Assembly (NCBI GenBank): GCA_033807775.1
Contig: CM066313.1
Coordinates: 59,431,984-59,495,983, forward strand
DNA length: 64,000 nucleotides
Reading direction: 5' to 3'
Source of the DNA: Saussurea involucrata
Lineage: Eukaryota; Streptophyta; Magnoliopsida; Asterales; Asteraceae
Positions 1 through 11,028 of the stretch are shown here, one piece after another; positions within the stretch are counted from its first letter, which is position 1; the number at the start of each line of letters is the position of its first letter. The translations under genes and the position numbers were made by a program. The notes under the pieces were generated by a model, which saw only the letters and a program-made list of their open reading frames with translations, was not told where the DNA came from and did not search any database.

Positions 1-1242
1 AATGTCTTGGTCGCTGACTTCGACTGGGCTGCCTCTGATGAAGAAAAATCATCTGACTCTGAAGATGATGATGAAGCCAACCTCTGCCTCATGGCAAAGA
101 TAGAAGAAGAGGAAGAACAAACTAAAATTCCCTTTGCTTCATCCTCCACCTCTAAGGTATCACCTTCTTTCTTTACACATATTTCAGATATTGATGAAGC
201 TGATAGTCTTCGAAAGATCGATCTCCTGACTATGAGTTTATATGATGCCATAAACGGCAAAACTGTTGTTGAAAATCAAAACCTTAATCTCGCTTAACAG
301 CTTAAAAACTGTCACCTACAAATAGAAAAGCTTTCTAAAATTGAAGGAGATTTAAAAGATCAGGTTCATATAAATCAACTAGTCAAAATCGAACGTTAAG
401 ACGCTATCGCTGCATTGAAAGATGAAAAGGCTACTGTTGAAGGATGGAGTAAATCCTCAACAACGATCACTGAGATAATAAAGTCTCAGATTCCCCTGAG
501 TAACAAGCGTGGTCTTGGTTATAAAGCGGACGTTGAAGAACCAACCACTGATCATTCCATGCTAAAGTTTGGAATGTTCGTGTCCTCTATCCCTGACACT
601 TCCTCATCTCAGTGTTCCTCTTTTAAAACTCCTATCCCTGAGGAAATCTCTACATTAACTTTTAAAGGTAAAGAGAAAATTGTTTATCCAAAACCTCAGA
701 AGGGTACCTTTGTACCTAAACTGAATGCTTCTAAAGCTTCAGTAACTTATCCCTCTACTTCTAAGAACAAGATCCCTGGATATATTCAGCGATCTACTCC
801 TAGAATCAGAGTGGATGTTATTGGTAAGAAATCTGAAGAACTGATTGTTCCTCCCATTTCCAATGCCAAAGGTATACTTGGTGTTGGCCCTGTTCATTTA
901 AAATTAACGGCTCAACATGCAAAAGGTCCTAAAGCTATCTTTAGTTATAGGAAATGTTATCACTGTGGACTTACCAATCATATTGCTAGTAAGTGCCCCA
1001 CAACCACCAAAGCTGAAAAGTTAGCTAAGGTGAAGATCAATGCCTCCAAGGCAAAGAAGACCAACCCTGGTGCAAATCAGGTTAAGGTGAAAACCACCAC
1101 TGAGGTTAAGAAATTAACCAAAGTGAAGAATAATTCAGAAGCTGAATCTTTAAAGGCTGCAAAGAATGCTGAACCTTCCACTTCCTCTACCACCACTGAC
1201 AAGTGTGGGCCTATGGTAAAATGGGTGCCTAAGTCAAATTAA
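1..1242 (+). pseudogene. O gag, C-terminal part (nucleocapsid region)
   Basis: This is the second half of a copia Gag. One frame runs across the segment with in-frame TAA stops at 295-297 and 397-399. At the first stop the sister copy in element I reads GAA, so a G-to-T change explains it. The protein has an acidic Ser/Glu/Asp stretch, a probable coiled coil, and a CCHC zinc knuckle (C-X2-C-X4-H-X4-C) at 955-996 followed by a Lys/Thr-rich tail. Zinc knuckles of this type bind genomic RNA during particle assembly. The first knuckle seen in element I lies left of the window. The frame ends at 1240-1242, in a different frame from pol. Confidence 0.88.
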
Positions 1243-1253
1243 TCTTCATTTGT

Positions 1254-3277
1254 TTGCAGGTTAAAAAGGGTATCTGGTATCTCGACAGCGGATGCTATAG
1301 ACATATGACTGGAAAGAAAAACCTGCTCAGTGAATACAACGAAGAGAAGGGTCCCACAGTGACCTTCGGTGGAAACGGAAAAGGAAGAGAAGGGTCCCGA
1401 GGGTTTCGTGTACTTTATAATGGTACAACAACCTTTAGAAGAGTCGCATATGTTGAAGGGCTGAAGCATAATCTTCTAAGCATCAGCCAGCTACGTGACA
1501 AGGATAACAAAGTGATTTTCACTAAGGAATCCTGCTTTGTCACTGATAAAAAGGAGAAGATAGCTCTCAGCGGATACCGATGGAAAATGTTTATGTTATA
1601 AACATGGACTCTACAACCACTGAGAACTCCTGTGTCTTCTCAAAAGCCTCATCTGATGTCAACTGGCTATGGCAAAAGAGGCTCTCCCATCTCAACTTCA
1701 AGACACTGAATACTCTATCTTCAAAAGAGTTGGTCACTGGTCTACCTCAACAATCATACGCTAAGGAGTCTCTATGTTCAGCGTGTGAGAAAGGGAAACA
1801 AACAAAAGCTAGTTTCAAATCTAAGCAAGTTTCCTCAGTGTCATATCCTCTACAACTTCTCCATATGGATTTGTTTGGCCCTGTTAACAAACAATTTATC
1901 GCTGGAAAGAAATATACATTGTTCATAGTTGATGAATTCTCTCGCTATACATGGGTAATGTTTCTCCGTTCTAAGAGTGACACCCCTGAGGAACTCATCA
2001 CCTTTGATTCCTTCTTTGAAGTGACCGTTCGTTCAATAAGGAGTGATCATGGGACTGAATTCAAAAACAGTTCCCTTGATTCCTTCTTTGAAAGTAAGGG
2101 TATTTCTCACAACTTTTCCTCAGTGAGAACACCTCAACAAAATGGAGTCGCTGAAAGAAGAAATCGAACTATCATCGAAGTTGCACGTTCAATGCTCAGC
2201 GATTCTCATCTACCTACTCAGTTTTAGGCAGAAGCTGTCAACACTGCTTGTTTTACTCAAAATAGGTTGCTGATTGTCAAAAGATTCAAGAAGATAGCCT
2301 ATGAACTCTTCCATGCGAGAAAGCCTTCAATTAGCTTTTTTCACATCTTTGGATGTCAGTGTTTCATACTGAACAACAGAGATGCCGTTGGAAAGTTTGA
2401 TCCTAAGGCTGATGATGGAATTTTTCTTGGATACTCCAAAGCCTTCGGAGTCTTCAATCGAAGAAGACAAACTGTAGAAGAAAAAATTCACGTCACTTTT
2501 GACGAATCCCGTTCAGCGAACTCTAGACCCTCTGCTGATACTGAAGAACTGAATCAATGGATGTTTTCTCATCTTGGTTATTCAGAAGATGTTCCCACTC
2601 CTCCATCTCATACTCATATCGCTGATGATGATGATCCTACTATCATCCCAAGCAAGCAGACTAGTGAAGCTGAAACATCATGGGTCTCAGCTGTTCCTCT
2701 TAACACTATGCCTGCTTCTGAACCTTCTGTCTCAGACATACCATCTACTTCTCAGCAATCAGTGAATGAAATGACATCTGAACCTCTTCCTCTCTTTGCT
2801 GAAATGCCAGAAGTTGCTGAAGCCTCATCTTCAGCTCCTCCAGAAGTTCAGGTTGAGTCAGCGACTTATGCTCCGGCTCAGCGATGGACTATTAATCACC
2901 CTATTGAACAAATTCTTGGTGATCCAAATGCTGGTGTTCAGACTCAATGAATTGCAGGTAATATTTGTTTATTTGTTAACTTTATTTCTCTGATTGAACC
3001 AAAGAAAACAGATGATGCCCTCAGAGATCCAAACTGGGTCATCGCTATGCAAGAAGAGCTGACAGAATTTGAAAGAAACAAACTTTGGAAGCTCGTTCCT
3101 AGACCATCTGATAAGTCAGTGATAGGCACTACATGGGTCTATCGAAACAAGCTGGATGAACATGGAACTGTAACCCGCAACAAGGCTCGTCTTGTTGCTC
3201 AGGGATACAGACAAGAGGAAGGTGTAGATTATGACGAAACATTTGCCCCAGTGGCAAGACTCGAAGCTATTCGTCTA
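1254..3277 (+). pseudogene. O pol, 5' part: protease, integrase, start of reverse transcriptase
   Basis: Domain order is typical of copia. A protease with Asp-Ser-Gly comes first, then a GAG-pre-integrase HHCC zinc-binding domain, an integrase core that keeps the catalytic Glu (2153-2155, in GVAERRN), and the start of RT (VAQGYRQEEGVDYDETFAP). It is broken by a 1-nt frameshift near 1573, a TAG at 2225-2227 where the sister copy has Trp, and a TGA at 2948-2950. Within the integrase a short templated segment at 2004-2020 replaces the expected sequence, and three codons (SVS in the sister) are missing near 2437. The reading frame is cut after Leu in the RT motif IRLFLAY by element I and resumes at 16292. 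Confidence 0.92.
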
Positions 3278-4243
3278 TGTTGATCCAAACCCTCAGTGAT
3301 TTGATAATGACCCTCTCTTAAATACTTAGTGAAAATTGTAAGTAAACAATATGTATCAGAGTTTCACTATCGCTGATAAGTACTAAGATCTTACAGTACT
3401 GCTGATAGGAACTCTCGCTCTTTAAATTAAACATTCAGCGAACACTGTTCACCATATCGCTGAGTCTGTTCAGTCCTTATGGTGATCGCTGATAAGTTAG
3501 TTGTTTACTTATGATCCCTGAAGACAAGTTTCACGTCAACAAAGGTTCTACACTGAAGTCGAAGATCAAGCTCAAGAACCAGCGACAAGTCTCCTAATGA
3601 ACTGATGCGGATCAGCGAAGACTCAGATTTATCCACTCAATGTGAAGTATCAAGTACAAGACTTCAGCTATCGCTGAACTTTATCATCTGCTAAATAGTA
3701 AATGATAATCGGTGAATCAACGAAAGCTGATCATGAAGTCCTCCGTACAAAGTACTTTTGTCTTAACCTCCCTTGCATGCCTCCGTACGAATTGTCAGAA
3801 AAGAACCTCCGAATATCTGAAATCGTACAACAACTCTGATACTACACTGTTCATCCTTACGGCTACTAAGGTTGTCAACCAAGGTCAATGACATGCAACC
3901 AACCAGCTGATGACACGTGTAAAGTATACACTGACTTGCATTAAATGCATGCAGTATATAAAGAGATGAACTCACTTCATTTGAAGCAACTTGCTAACTC
4001 TGGACAAGTTCAAATCTCTCTCAAGATAGGATTTTATTAGTAATCTCCTTATCTTTCTTAGTGCAAGAAATCTTAGTGTTCCAACTTGTTTAGATTTTGG
4101 TTTATCCTTAATCTTGTTTCCGCAACAAGCTGTAAATTGTTAATGATTTATCAATAAACAATTTAGAAAAGTAAAATAGTGTGTTTGTATTCAACCCCCC
4201 CCCCCCCCTTCTACAAACTTGTATAGGCCTTTCGGGACCAACA
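3278..4243 (+). repeat. I 5' LTR
   Basis: The LTR starts TGTTGATCC and ends GGACCAACA, directly before the PBS. It contains a G-box (CACGTG, 3914-3919), a TATA box (3955-3962) and a 14-C homopolymer (4195-4208) close to its 3' end. It is rich in TCAGCGA/TCGCTGA half-sites, for example a facing pair at 3435-3441 and 3457-3463. Confidence 0.95.
3914..3962 (+). promoter_or_regulatory. LTR promoter of I (G-box plus TATA)
   Basis: CACGTG at 3914-3919 lies about 36 bp upstream of TATATAAA at 3955-3962. Transcription of the genomic RNA would be expected to start about 30 bp downstream. The same arrangement is repeated in the 3' LTR (TATA at 16010-16017). Confidence 0.7.
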
Positions 4244-4245
4244 AG

Positions 4246-4257
4246 TGGTATCAGAGC
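4246..4257 (+). other. Primer-binding site of I (initiator tRNA-Met)
   Basis: TGGTATCAGAGC lies two bases after the 5' LTR. This is the usual copia PBS, complementary to the 3' end of plant initiator tRNA-Met, where minus-strand DNA synthesis is primed. Confidence 0.95.
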
Positions 4258-4323
4258 AGATTTGTTTAATCTCATAAACAAGATCTAATCTAAGATATTT
4301 CTCTTCCTTGCTATTATCTGAAA

Positions 4324-6735
4324 ATGGCCAACACAAACACACACTATATAGACAATGGTTCTTTTGCAAAACCCCCTAGATTTTCCAGAGATAACTTCAA
4401 CTTATGGAAAAATAGGATGATGCTCTTCTTAGAAGGTGTAGACCCTACTATGACCTACTATCTTGAAAACGGCCCACACATCCCTGTAACAATTGATCCT
4501 GCAGTTCCAGCGACTGCGAATAGACCTGCTATTCCAGAAAGGCTGATTCCTAAGGAAATCTTTCAATGGACCGATGAAGATAAGAAGAAAGTGGCTATAG
4601 ATACAAAAGCCAGATCCATACTATCCATGGCCCTTCCTGACGAAGTCTACCATTCCGTCATGAACCTGAAGTCATCAAAAGCCATGTGGGACACAATATG
4701 TGTTCAGTATGAAGGAACGTCTGAAGTCCAGGACTCAAGAAAGATCAACCTGGTAAGACAATACGAAAGCTTCATTTCTGGTAAGAATTAAACTCTCTCT
4801 GAAGTTCACCAACGTTTTAATTGCTTAATTATAGATCTAAAAACTGTTGGTAAGGAATATTCTAACTTTGAAGTGCTGACAAAGTTTCTAGAATGTTTAC
4901 CTGAAAGCTGGGACAATTATTCCATGTGTCTCAAGCTGTCAAAGGATCTTAAATCAATGACCCTTTCAACCTTATATGGTACATTGCTGAATCATGAGCA
5001 ATCTAGCCATCTTAAGAAGAATCTTGTAAAAGATTCCTAAAGCACCCCGGTTGCTTTACTCTCAGAGGAACCTTCTACTCAGCGACCCTCGGTCACTATC
5101 ACTGAGTTAGGAAGCAACTCTGAAAGGTCATCAGATTCTGATTCTTCAGATGATGATGAATCATTGGCTCTCCTAACTAAAAAGTTCAGGAGATTCGCCA
5201 AGAAGAAGATGTTTAGAAAGAACAAACCTCTTTCAATAACTGACAAGCCTAAATCATCAGCTTTTGTTGATAAGGCTACTGCTACTTGTTTCAACTGCGA
5301 AAAGATAGGACATTTCGCTAATGAGTGCAGGTCAAAGAAAATCATGAGACCTTCAGTTTTTCCAAAGAAATCCTTTGTTCCAAGGAATAAAGACGACAAA
5401 TACTCAAAGCTGAAGGAGAAGTATGCAAAGCTGAAAAGCTTTAAGAAGAAAGGAAAAGGCCTGATGACTGACTATGATTGGGCTGCTTCTGATGAAGAAG
5501 CCTCATCATCTGATTCTGAAGATGATGAAGCAAATCAATGTCTCATGGCCAAGATTGAAGAAGAGGAAGACAGTTCAGACATTCCCTCCACTTCAACCTC
5601 TGCTATTCAGGTATCACCTTCTTTCTTTACAAATATTGCAAATATTGATGAAGCTGATAGTCTCCGTAAAATCGATCTTCTGACTAGAAGTTTATACGAA
5701 TCCATGAACGGCAAAGCTGTGGTTGAAAACCAAAATCTTGATCTCGCTGAAAAGCTTAAAAACTGCCACCTTCAAATAGAAAAGCTTTCTAAAATTGAAG
5801 ATGATTTTAAAGATCAAGTCTATTTAAATCAGCTAGTCAAAATCGAACGAGCAGAAGCTATCGCTGCATTAAAAGCTGAACAAGCTACTGTTGAAGGATG
5901 GTGTAATTCTTCAACAAAGATCACTAAGATAATTAAGGCTCAGATTCCTCTGAGTGATAAACGTGGTCTGGGTTATAAGTATGATACTCCAAAACCAACC
6001 ACTGAACGTTCAATGCTTAAATTTGGAACGTTTGTATCCTCAGTCGCTGACACTTCATCATCTCAGTACTCCTCGTTGATTACACCAATCCCTGAGGAAA
6101 CTCCTACCTCCTCAAAAGGTAAGGAGAAAATGGTTTATTCAAAACCTACCTCTGTCTCTAAAGACAAAGGTAAAGGAATTGTTATTTATCAAAATCCTCA
6201 GAAGGGTACCTTAGTACCTAAGCTGAATGCTTCCAAAGCCTTAGTGATTCATTCATCTGGTTCTAGAAATCAGACCTCTGGATCAGTTCAGCGACCTACT
6301 CCTAGGCTCAGAGTAGATGTCCTTGGTAAGAAATCTGGAGAACTGAATGTTCGTCCTATTTCAAAAACCAATAGTGTACTTGGTGCTGGTACTTCTAATT
6401 CCAAATTAAAAGCTCAGCACTCAAGTGGTCCTAGAACTAATTTTAGTTATAGGAAATGTTATCACTGTGGACTTACCGATCATATTGCAAGTAAGTGCCC
6501 CACAGCCACCAAAGCTGATAAGATAGCTAAGGTGAAAATAGCACCCAAGTCCAAGAAGACCAAACCAGTTGCAATTCAGGTTAAGGTGACTCCTACCGCT
6601 GAGGTCAAGAAATTGACCAAAGTGAAGAAAGACAAAGCTGAATCTTCAAATGCTGCGAAGACTGCTGAACCCATTCCAACTTCTTCCACTGACAAACGCG
6701 TATACATGGTGAAATGGGTACCCAAGCAAAACTAA
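4324..6735 (+). pseudogene. I gag (803 codons with two in-frame stops)
   Basis: The ATG at 4324 is the first good start after the PBS and matches the start in P (M-A-N-x-T-N-T). One frame runs from 4324 to 6735, broken only by TAA at 4789-4791 and TAA at 5038-5040. The N-terminal part is a copia Gag (FNLWKNRMMLFLEG; later MWDTICVQYEG). Two CCHC zinc knuckles follow, at 5287-5328 (CFNCEKIGHFANEC) and 6457-6498 (CYHCGLTDHIASKC). Between them are an acidic Asp/Ser/Glu stretch and a probable coiled coil. Gag forms the virus-like particle and packages RNA. Two knuckles and a length near 800 residues are large for copia and fit Sirevirus-like elements. The stop at 6733-6735 is out of frame with pol, which begins within 20 nt. 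Confidence 0.9.
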
Positions 6736-6748
6736 TCTTCCTTTGTAA

Positions 6749-9700
6749 ATGCAGGTTAAGAAGTGTATCTGGTATCTTGATAGCGGATGCTCTAGACATA
6801 TGACTGGAAATAAAAACCTGCTCGCTGAATACAAGGAAGAGAAGGGTCCCTCTGTGACTTTCGGTGGAAATGGAAAAGGACAAACCCGAGGGTATGGTGT
6901 ACTTTCAAATGGTACAACATCCTTCAGAAGAGTCGCATATGTTGAAGGGCTGAAGCACAATCTTCTGAGCATCAGTCAGCTTTGCGACATGGATAACAAA
7001 GTGATTTTCACTAAGGAATCCTGCTTTGTCTCTGACAAAAAGGAGAAGATAGCTCTCAGCGGTTATCGTTTGGAAAATGTTTATGTAATAAACATGGACT
7101 CAACAACCACTGAGAACTCCTGTTTCTTCTCAAAGGCATCTTCTGATGTTAACTGGCTATGGCACAAGAGGCTCTCACATCTCAACTTCAAGACGCTGAA
7201 TACTCTTTCCTCCAAAGAGTTAGTCACTGGTCTACCTCAACATTCATACGCCAAAGAGTCGTTATGTTCAGCGTGTGAAAAAGGGAAGCAGACCAAGGCA
7301 AGCTTTAAGTCAAAGCAAGTTTCCTCAGTGTCATCTCCTCTACAATTACTCCATATGGATTTGTTTGGCCCTGTTAACAAACAATCCATCGCTGGAATGA
7401 AATATACGCTGGTCATAGTTGATGAATTCTCTCGTTACACATGGGTAATGTTTCTCCGTTCTAAGAGTGACACCCCTGAAGAACTCATCACCTTTGTTCG
7501 GAAGATGGAAACTCTGAACAATATGATTGTTCGCTCAATAAGGAGTGATCATGGAACTGAATTCAAAAACAGTTCTCTTGATTCCTTCCTTGAGAGTAAG
7601 GGTATTTCTCACAACTTTTCGTCAGTGAGAACATCGCAACAAAATGGAGTCGCTAAAAGAAGAAATAGAACATTTATTGAAGCTGCACGTTCAATGCTCA
7701 GCGATTCTCACCTGCCTACTCAGTTTTGGGCAGAAGCTGTCAACACGACTTGTTTTACGCAAAACAGGTCGCTGATAGTCAAAAGATTCAAAAAGACAGC
7801 CTATGAACTTTTTCATGGGAGAAAGCCTTCAATCAGCTTTCTTCACATCTTTGGTTGTCAGTGTTTCATACTGAACAACAGAGATGCCCTTGGAAAGTTT
7901 GATCCTAAGGCTGATGATGGAATCTTTCTTGGATACTCTTCAGTCTCCAAAGCCTTCAGAGTCTTCAACCGTAGAAGACAAACTGTAGAAGAAACTATTC
8001 ACGTCGCGTTTGACGAATCCCGTTCAGCGAACTCTAAACCAAACGTTGATACAGAAGAACTAAATCAATGGATGTTTTCTCATCTTGGTGATTCAGAAGA
8101 CATTCCCACTCCTCATGCTCACACCATAGAAAATGATGGTCCTACTATCATTCCAGATATGCAGAATAGTGAAGCTGAAACATCTTGGGTCTCAGCTGTT
8201 CCTATAAACACTATACCCGCAGTTGATCCAAATGTCTCAGAAATTCCATCTATTTCTCAGCAATCAGTGAATGAAGTGACAAATGCAAGCATTCCTCTCT
8301 TAGATGATAATCCAGAAGTAGCTGAAGCCTCATCCTCAGTTTCTCCAGTTCAGACTGAGTCAGCGACGTATGCTCCGGCTCAGCGATGGACTGTAAATCA
8401 CCCAATCGATCAAATTCTTTGTGATCCAAACGCTGGTATTCAGACTCGTAGAAGTGCAGGTAATATTTGTCTATTTGTTAATTTTATTTCACTAACTGAA
8501 CCAAAGAAAATAGATGATGCCCTCAGAGATCCAAACTGGGTCAGCGCTATGCAAGAAGAGCTGACTGAATTCGAAAGAAACAAAGTTTGGAAACTTGTTC
8601 GGAGACCAACTGACAAAACGGTGATAGGCACTAAGTGGGTCTATCGAAACAAGTTGGACGAACATGGTACTGTAACTCGCAACAAAGCTCGTCTTGTTGC
8701 TCAGGGATACATACAAGAGGAAGGCATAGATTATGACAAAACTTTTGCTCCAGTAGCAAGACTTGAATCTATTCGTCTTTTCTTAGCATATGTTGTACAC
8801 AAAAACTTCACTGTACATCAAATGGATGTTAAGTCAGCGTTTCTAAATGGAAAGCTGAATGAAGAAGTTTATGTGGAACAACCTCCAGGGTTTTCAGACT
8901 CTAAGCGTCCAGGTTATGTTTATAAGCTGGATAAGGCACTTTATGGCTTGAAGCAAGCTCCTCGTGCATGGTATGACACTCTTTCTACTTATCTCCACAT
9001 TGAAAATTTTGAGAGAGGTAAGATTGACAAAACTATATTCTTTAGAAAAGTAAAAGGTCATATCATTTTAGTTCAAATATATGTTGATGACATTATATTT
9101 GGTTCTACTAACCCTGAGCTTTGTACTCGTTTCGCTGATAGGATGAAAGATGAGTATAAAATGAGTATGATGGGTAAACTAACATATTTCCTTGGTCTTC
9201 AGATTAAGCAAACTGAAAAAGGAACTTTCATAAATCAGGGAAAATATGTTAGAGATATGCTGAAGAAATTCGACTTAACTGATAGTTCAGCTATGAAAAC
9301 CCCAATGGCACCTCCGCTGATACTTGATAAGGACACTAAGGGTGTTCCTGTCAATGTCACGCTGTACCGTGGGATGATCGGCTCTTTGTTGTATCTAACA
9401 GCTAGCCGACCCGATATTATGTTTGCAACATGTCTCTGTGCACGGTATCAAGCTGAACCCAAGATATCTCATATGAAAGCTGTAAAGCGAATTTTTCGAT
9501 ATCTAAAGGGTACAGCGAATCTAGGTCTTTGGTATCCCAAAGATTCAGGATTCGACCTAACCGCCTATTCAGACAGTGATTTTGCAGGTTGCAAAATGGA
9601 TAGGAAAAGCACCACAGGAGGTTGTCAGCTCCTAGGTGGAAAGCTGGTAAGTTGGACAAGTAAAAAGCAAAATTCAGTGTCCACTTCCATAGCTGAAGCT

Positions 9701-10027
9701 GAGTATGTAGCCGCTGGAAGCTGTTGTTCTCAGGTCTTGTGGATGAGAAATCAGCTAGTAGACTATGATCTTCAGCTGTCCAAAATTCCAATCTATTGCG
9801 ACAGCACTAGTGCCATCGCTATAGCAAACAATCCATTGCTACACTCAAAGACAAAACACATCGAAATCAGATATCATTTTATCAGAGATCATGTGATGAA
9901 TGGTGAAATAGAACTTCATTTTATCCCAACTGATTATCAGTTAGCTGATCTTTTTACCAAACCTCTTGATGAGACAAGATTCAACTTTCTCATCAGCGAG
10001 CTTGGAATGCTGAACTTTGAAGGATAA
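6749..10027 (+). CDS. I Pol polyprotein: protease, integrase, reverse transcriptase, RNase H
   Basis: The reading frame is open for 1,092 codons. Residues 11-13 are the protease Asp-Ser-Gly. The HHCC zinc site is H139, H144, C173, C176. The integrase core has D204 and D267, but residue 303, exactly 35 residues further and the place of the catalytic Glu, is Lys (AAA, 7655-7657); O keeps Glu here. RT includes RLFLAYVVHKNF and the catalytic YVDD at 9080-9091. RNase H follows, with YSDSDFAGC, AEAEYVA and YCDSTSA, and the protein ends near LFTKPLDE. Pol cleaves the polyprotein, copies the RNA and inserts the DNA. Given the E303K change, I infer integration would be defective without help. The start is uncertain: either the ATG at 6749, or entry from gag by splicing at the AG of 6753-6754. 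Confidence 0.95.
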   Translation: MQVKKCIWYLDSGCSRHMTGNKNLLAEYKEEKGPSVTFGGNGKGQTRGYGVLSNGTTSFRRVAYVEGLKHNLLSISQLCDMDNKVIFTKESCFVSDKKEKIALSGYRLENVYVINMDSTTTENSCFFSKASSDVNWLWHKRLSHLNFKTLNTLSSKELVTGLPQHSYAKESLCSACEKGKQTKASFKSKQVSSVSSPLQLLHMDLFGPVNKQSIAGMKYTLVIVDEFSRYTWVMFLRSKSDTPEELITFVRKMETLNNMIVRSIRSDHGTEFKNSSLDSFLESKGISHNFSSVRTSQQNGVAKRRNRTFIEAARSMLSDSHLPTQFWAEAVNTTCFTQNRSLIVKRFKKTAYELFHGRKPSISFLHIFGCQCFILNNRDALGKFDPKADDGIFLGYSSVSKAFRVFNRRRQTVEETIHVAFDESRSANSKPNVDTEELNQWMFSHLGDSEDIPTPHAHTIENDGPTIIPDMQNSEAETSWVSAVPINTIPAVDPNVSEIPSISQQSVNEVTNASIPLLDDNPEVAEASSSVSPVQTESATYAPAQRWTVNHPIDQILCDPNAGIQTRRSAGNICLFVNFISLTEPKKIDDALRDPNWVSAMQEELTEFERNKVWKLVRRPTDKTVIGTKWVYRNKLDEHGTVTRNKARLVAQGYIQEEGIDYDKTFAPVARLESIRLFLAYVVHKNFTVHQMDVKSAFLNGKLNEEVYVEQPPGFSDSKRPGYVYKLDKALYGLKQAPRAWYDTLSTYLHIENFERGKIDKTIFFRKVKGHIILVQIYVDDIIFGSTNPELCTRFADRMKDEYKMSMMGKLTYFLGLQIKQTEKGTFINQGKYVRDMLKKFDLTDSSAMKTPMAPPLILDKDTKGVPVNVTLYRGMIGSLLYLTASRPDIMFATCLCARYQAEPKISHMKAVKRIFRYLKGTANLGLWYPKDSGFDLTAYSDSDFAGCKMDRKSTTGGCQLLGGKLVSWTSKKQNSVSTSIAEAEYVAAGSCCSQVLWMRNQLVDYDLQLSKIPIYCDSTSAIAIANNPLLHSKTKHIEIRYHFIRDHVMNGEIELHFIPTDYQLADLFTKPLDETRFNFLISELGMLNFEG

Positions 10028-10358
10028 AATCTTCAGAGGTTCACATTTGATCAGCGATAAGATTATACAAAATTGTATAGGCTCTCGGATAAAATAAACT
10101 TGTACAATCCATTCTCATCTTCTCTCTTAATAAACCTGGTTAGATGATATTCAGGTATGTTTTTCTCACTCTGACAAAACGCATGAAAATGCAAGATTTC
10201 AAATTTTTTACATCGCTGAATATCTCTTCCTTAACAGCGATACTTTGAAAGTTCTTAAAACCCTCACTGATATTTCTATTCAGTGCTTCATATTTTCCAA
10301 AGAGTCCCTGAGTTTTTCAAAACCTCAGAGACAACGAAAGAATGTGAAAGGACAGTTG
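10028..10358. other. Non-coding spacer after I pol
   Basis: No ORF of note lies here. The stretch is AT-rich and contains several ATCGCTGA/TCAGCGA half-sites (for example at 10052 and 10213). It leads into the promoter-like block upstream of the post-pol gene. Confidence 0.6.
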
Positions 10359-10514
10359 TGACGTCATTGCAACGGATAACACCATGCACGCCCTTTTTCT
10401 GACACACGTTTGCACGTTTCGTTGTCTATCCAATCAAATGCAAACACGTGTCCGTGTCATGATGAAAAACTTTCCCACTCAAGTTTTTCTCTCTCTACTC
10501 TCTTCCTATATAAA
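10359..10514 (+). promoter_or_regulatory. Internal promoter-like block before the I post-pol gene
   Basis: TGACGTCA (10359-10366), CACGTG (10445-10450) and TATATAAA (10507-10514) lie in order, followed by a C/T-rich leader. The O copy has the same three elements at nearly the same spacing (17843, 17929, 17989), so the arrangement is kept. TGACGTCA and CACGTG are classic plant bZIP sites. I infer that the post-pol gene has its own transcript. A possible 5'-UTR intron (CAAG|GT at 10642-10644, AG at 11023-11024, five bases before the ATG) would explain the roughly 500-bp gap to the start codon. Confidence 0.6.
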
Positions 10515-11028
10515 CACTCTCAAAGTTTATATTTGTCTTTTACGCGAATCAATCTTTCTCCGCAAGAAAAGAATCCTTTGTTGCATTTGTGCTCTCAAAA
10601 ACCTCAAGAACTGTTCATCATCTTCTTCATCAAAACATCAAGGTTAATATGTTCTTATCTATTATCAAATGCGAATAACTTGTTTTCGATCTTATCATTG
10701 TTTTACACAAGATCAAACAAAAGAACTCAAAAATAAAATAATTTTCTTTCATGGTTTTATAAAAACAACCATTTCATGGTTGTTCTTCAAGTTTTAAATC
10801 CAAATCTTAAACTTGTTCTTCATTCGTATCCAGTTTTTCAAAACGGGGATACAAGACTTTATGGGTTTTACATTTCATTTTTTCAAATCTAGAAAAACCC
10901 TAATCTTCATTAAGACATTCTGTCTGAATGAAATGGACAAAATTCGAACCATCTTAATGGAAATTTCTTTCCACATTAAGATAATTCTTATTTGTTATCA
11001 TCTTTGGTTGAACTGGTAATACAGTGAA

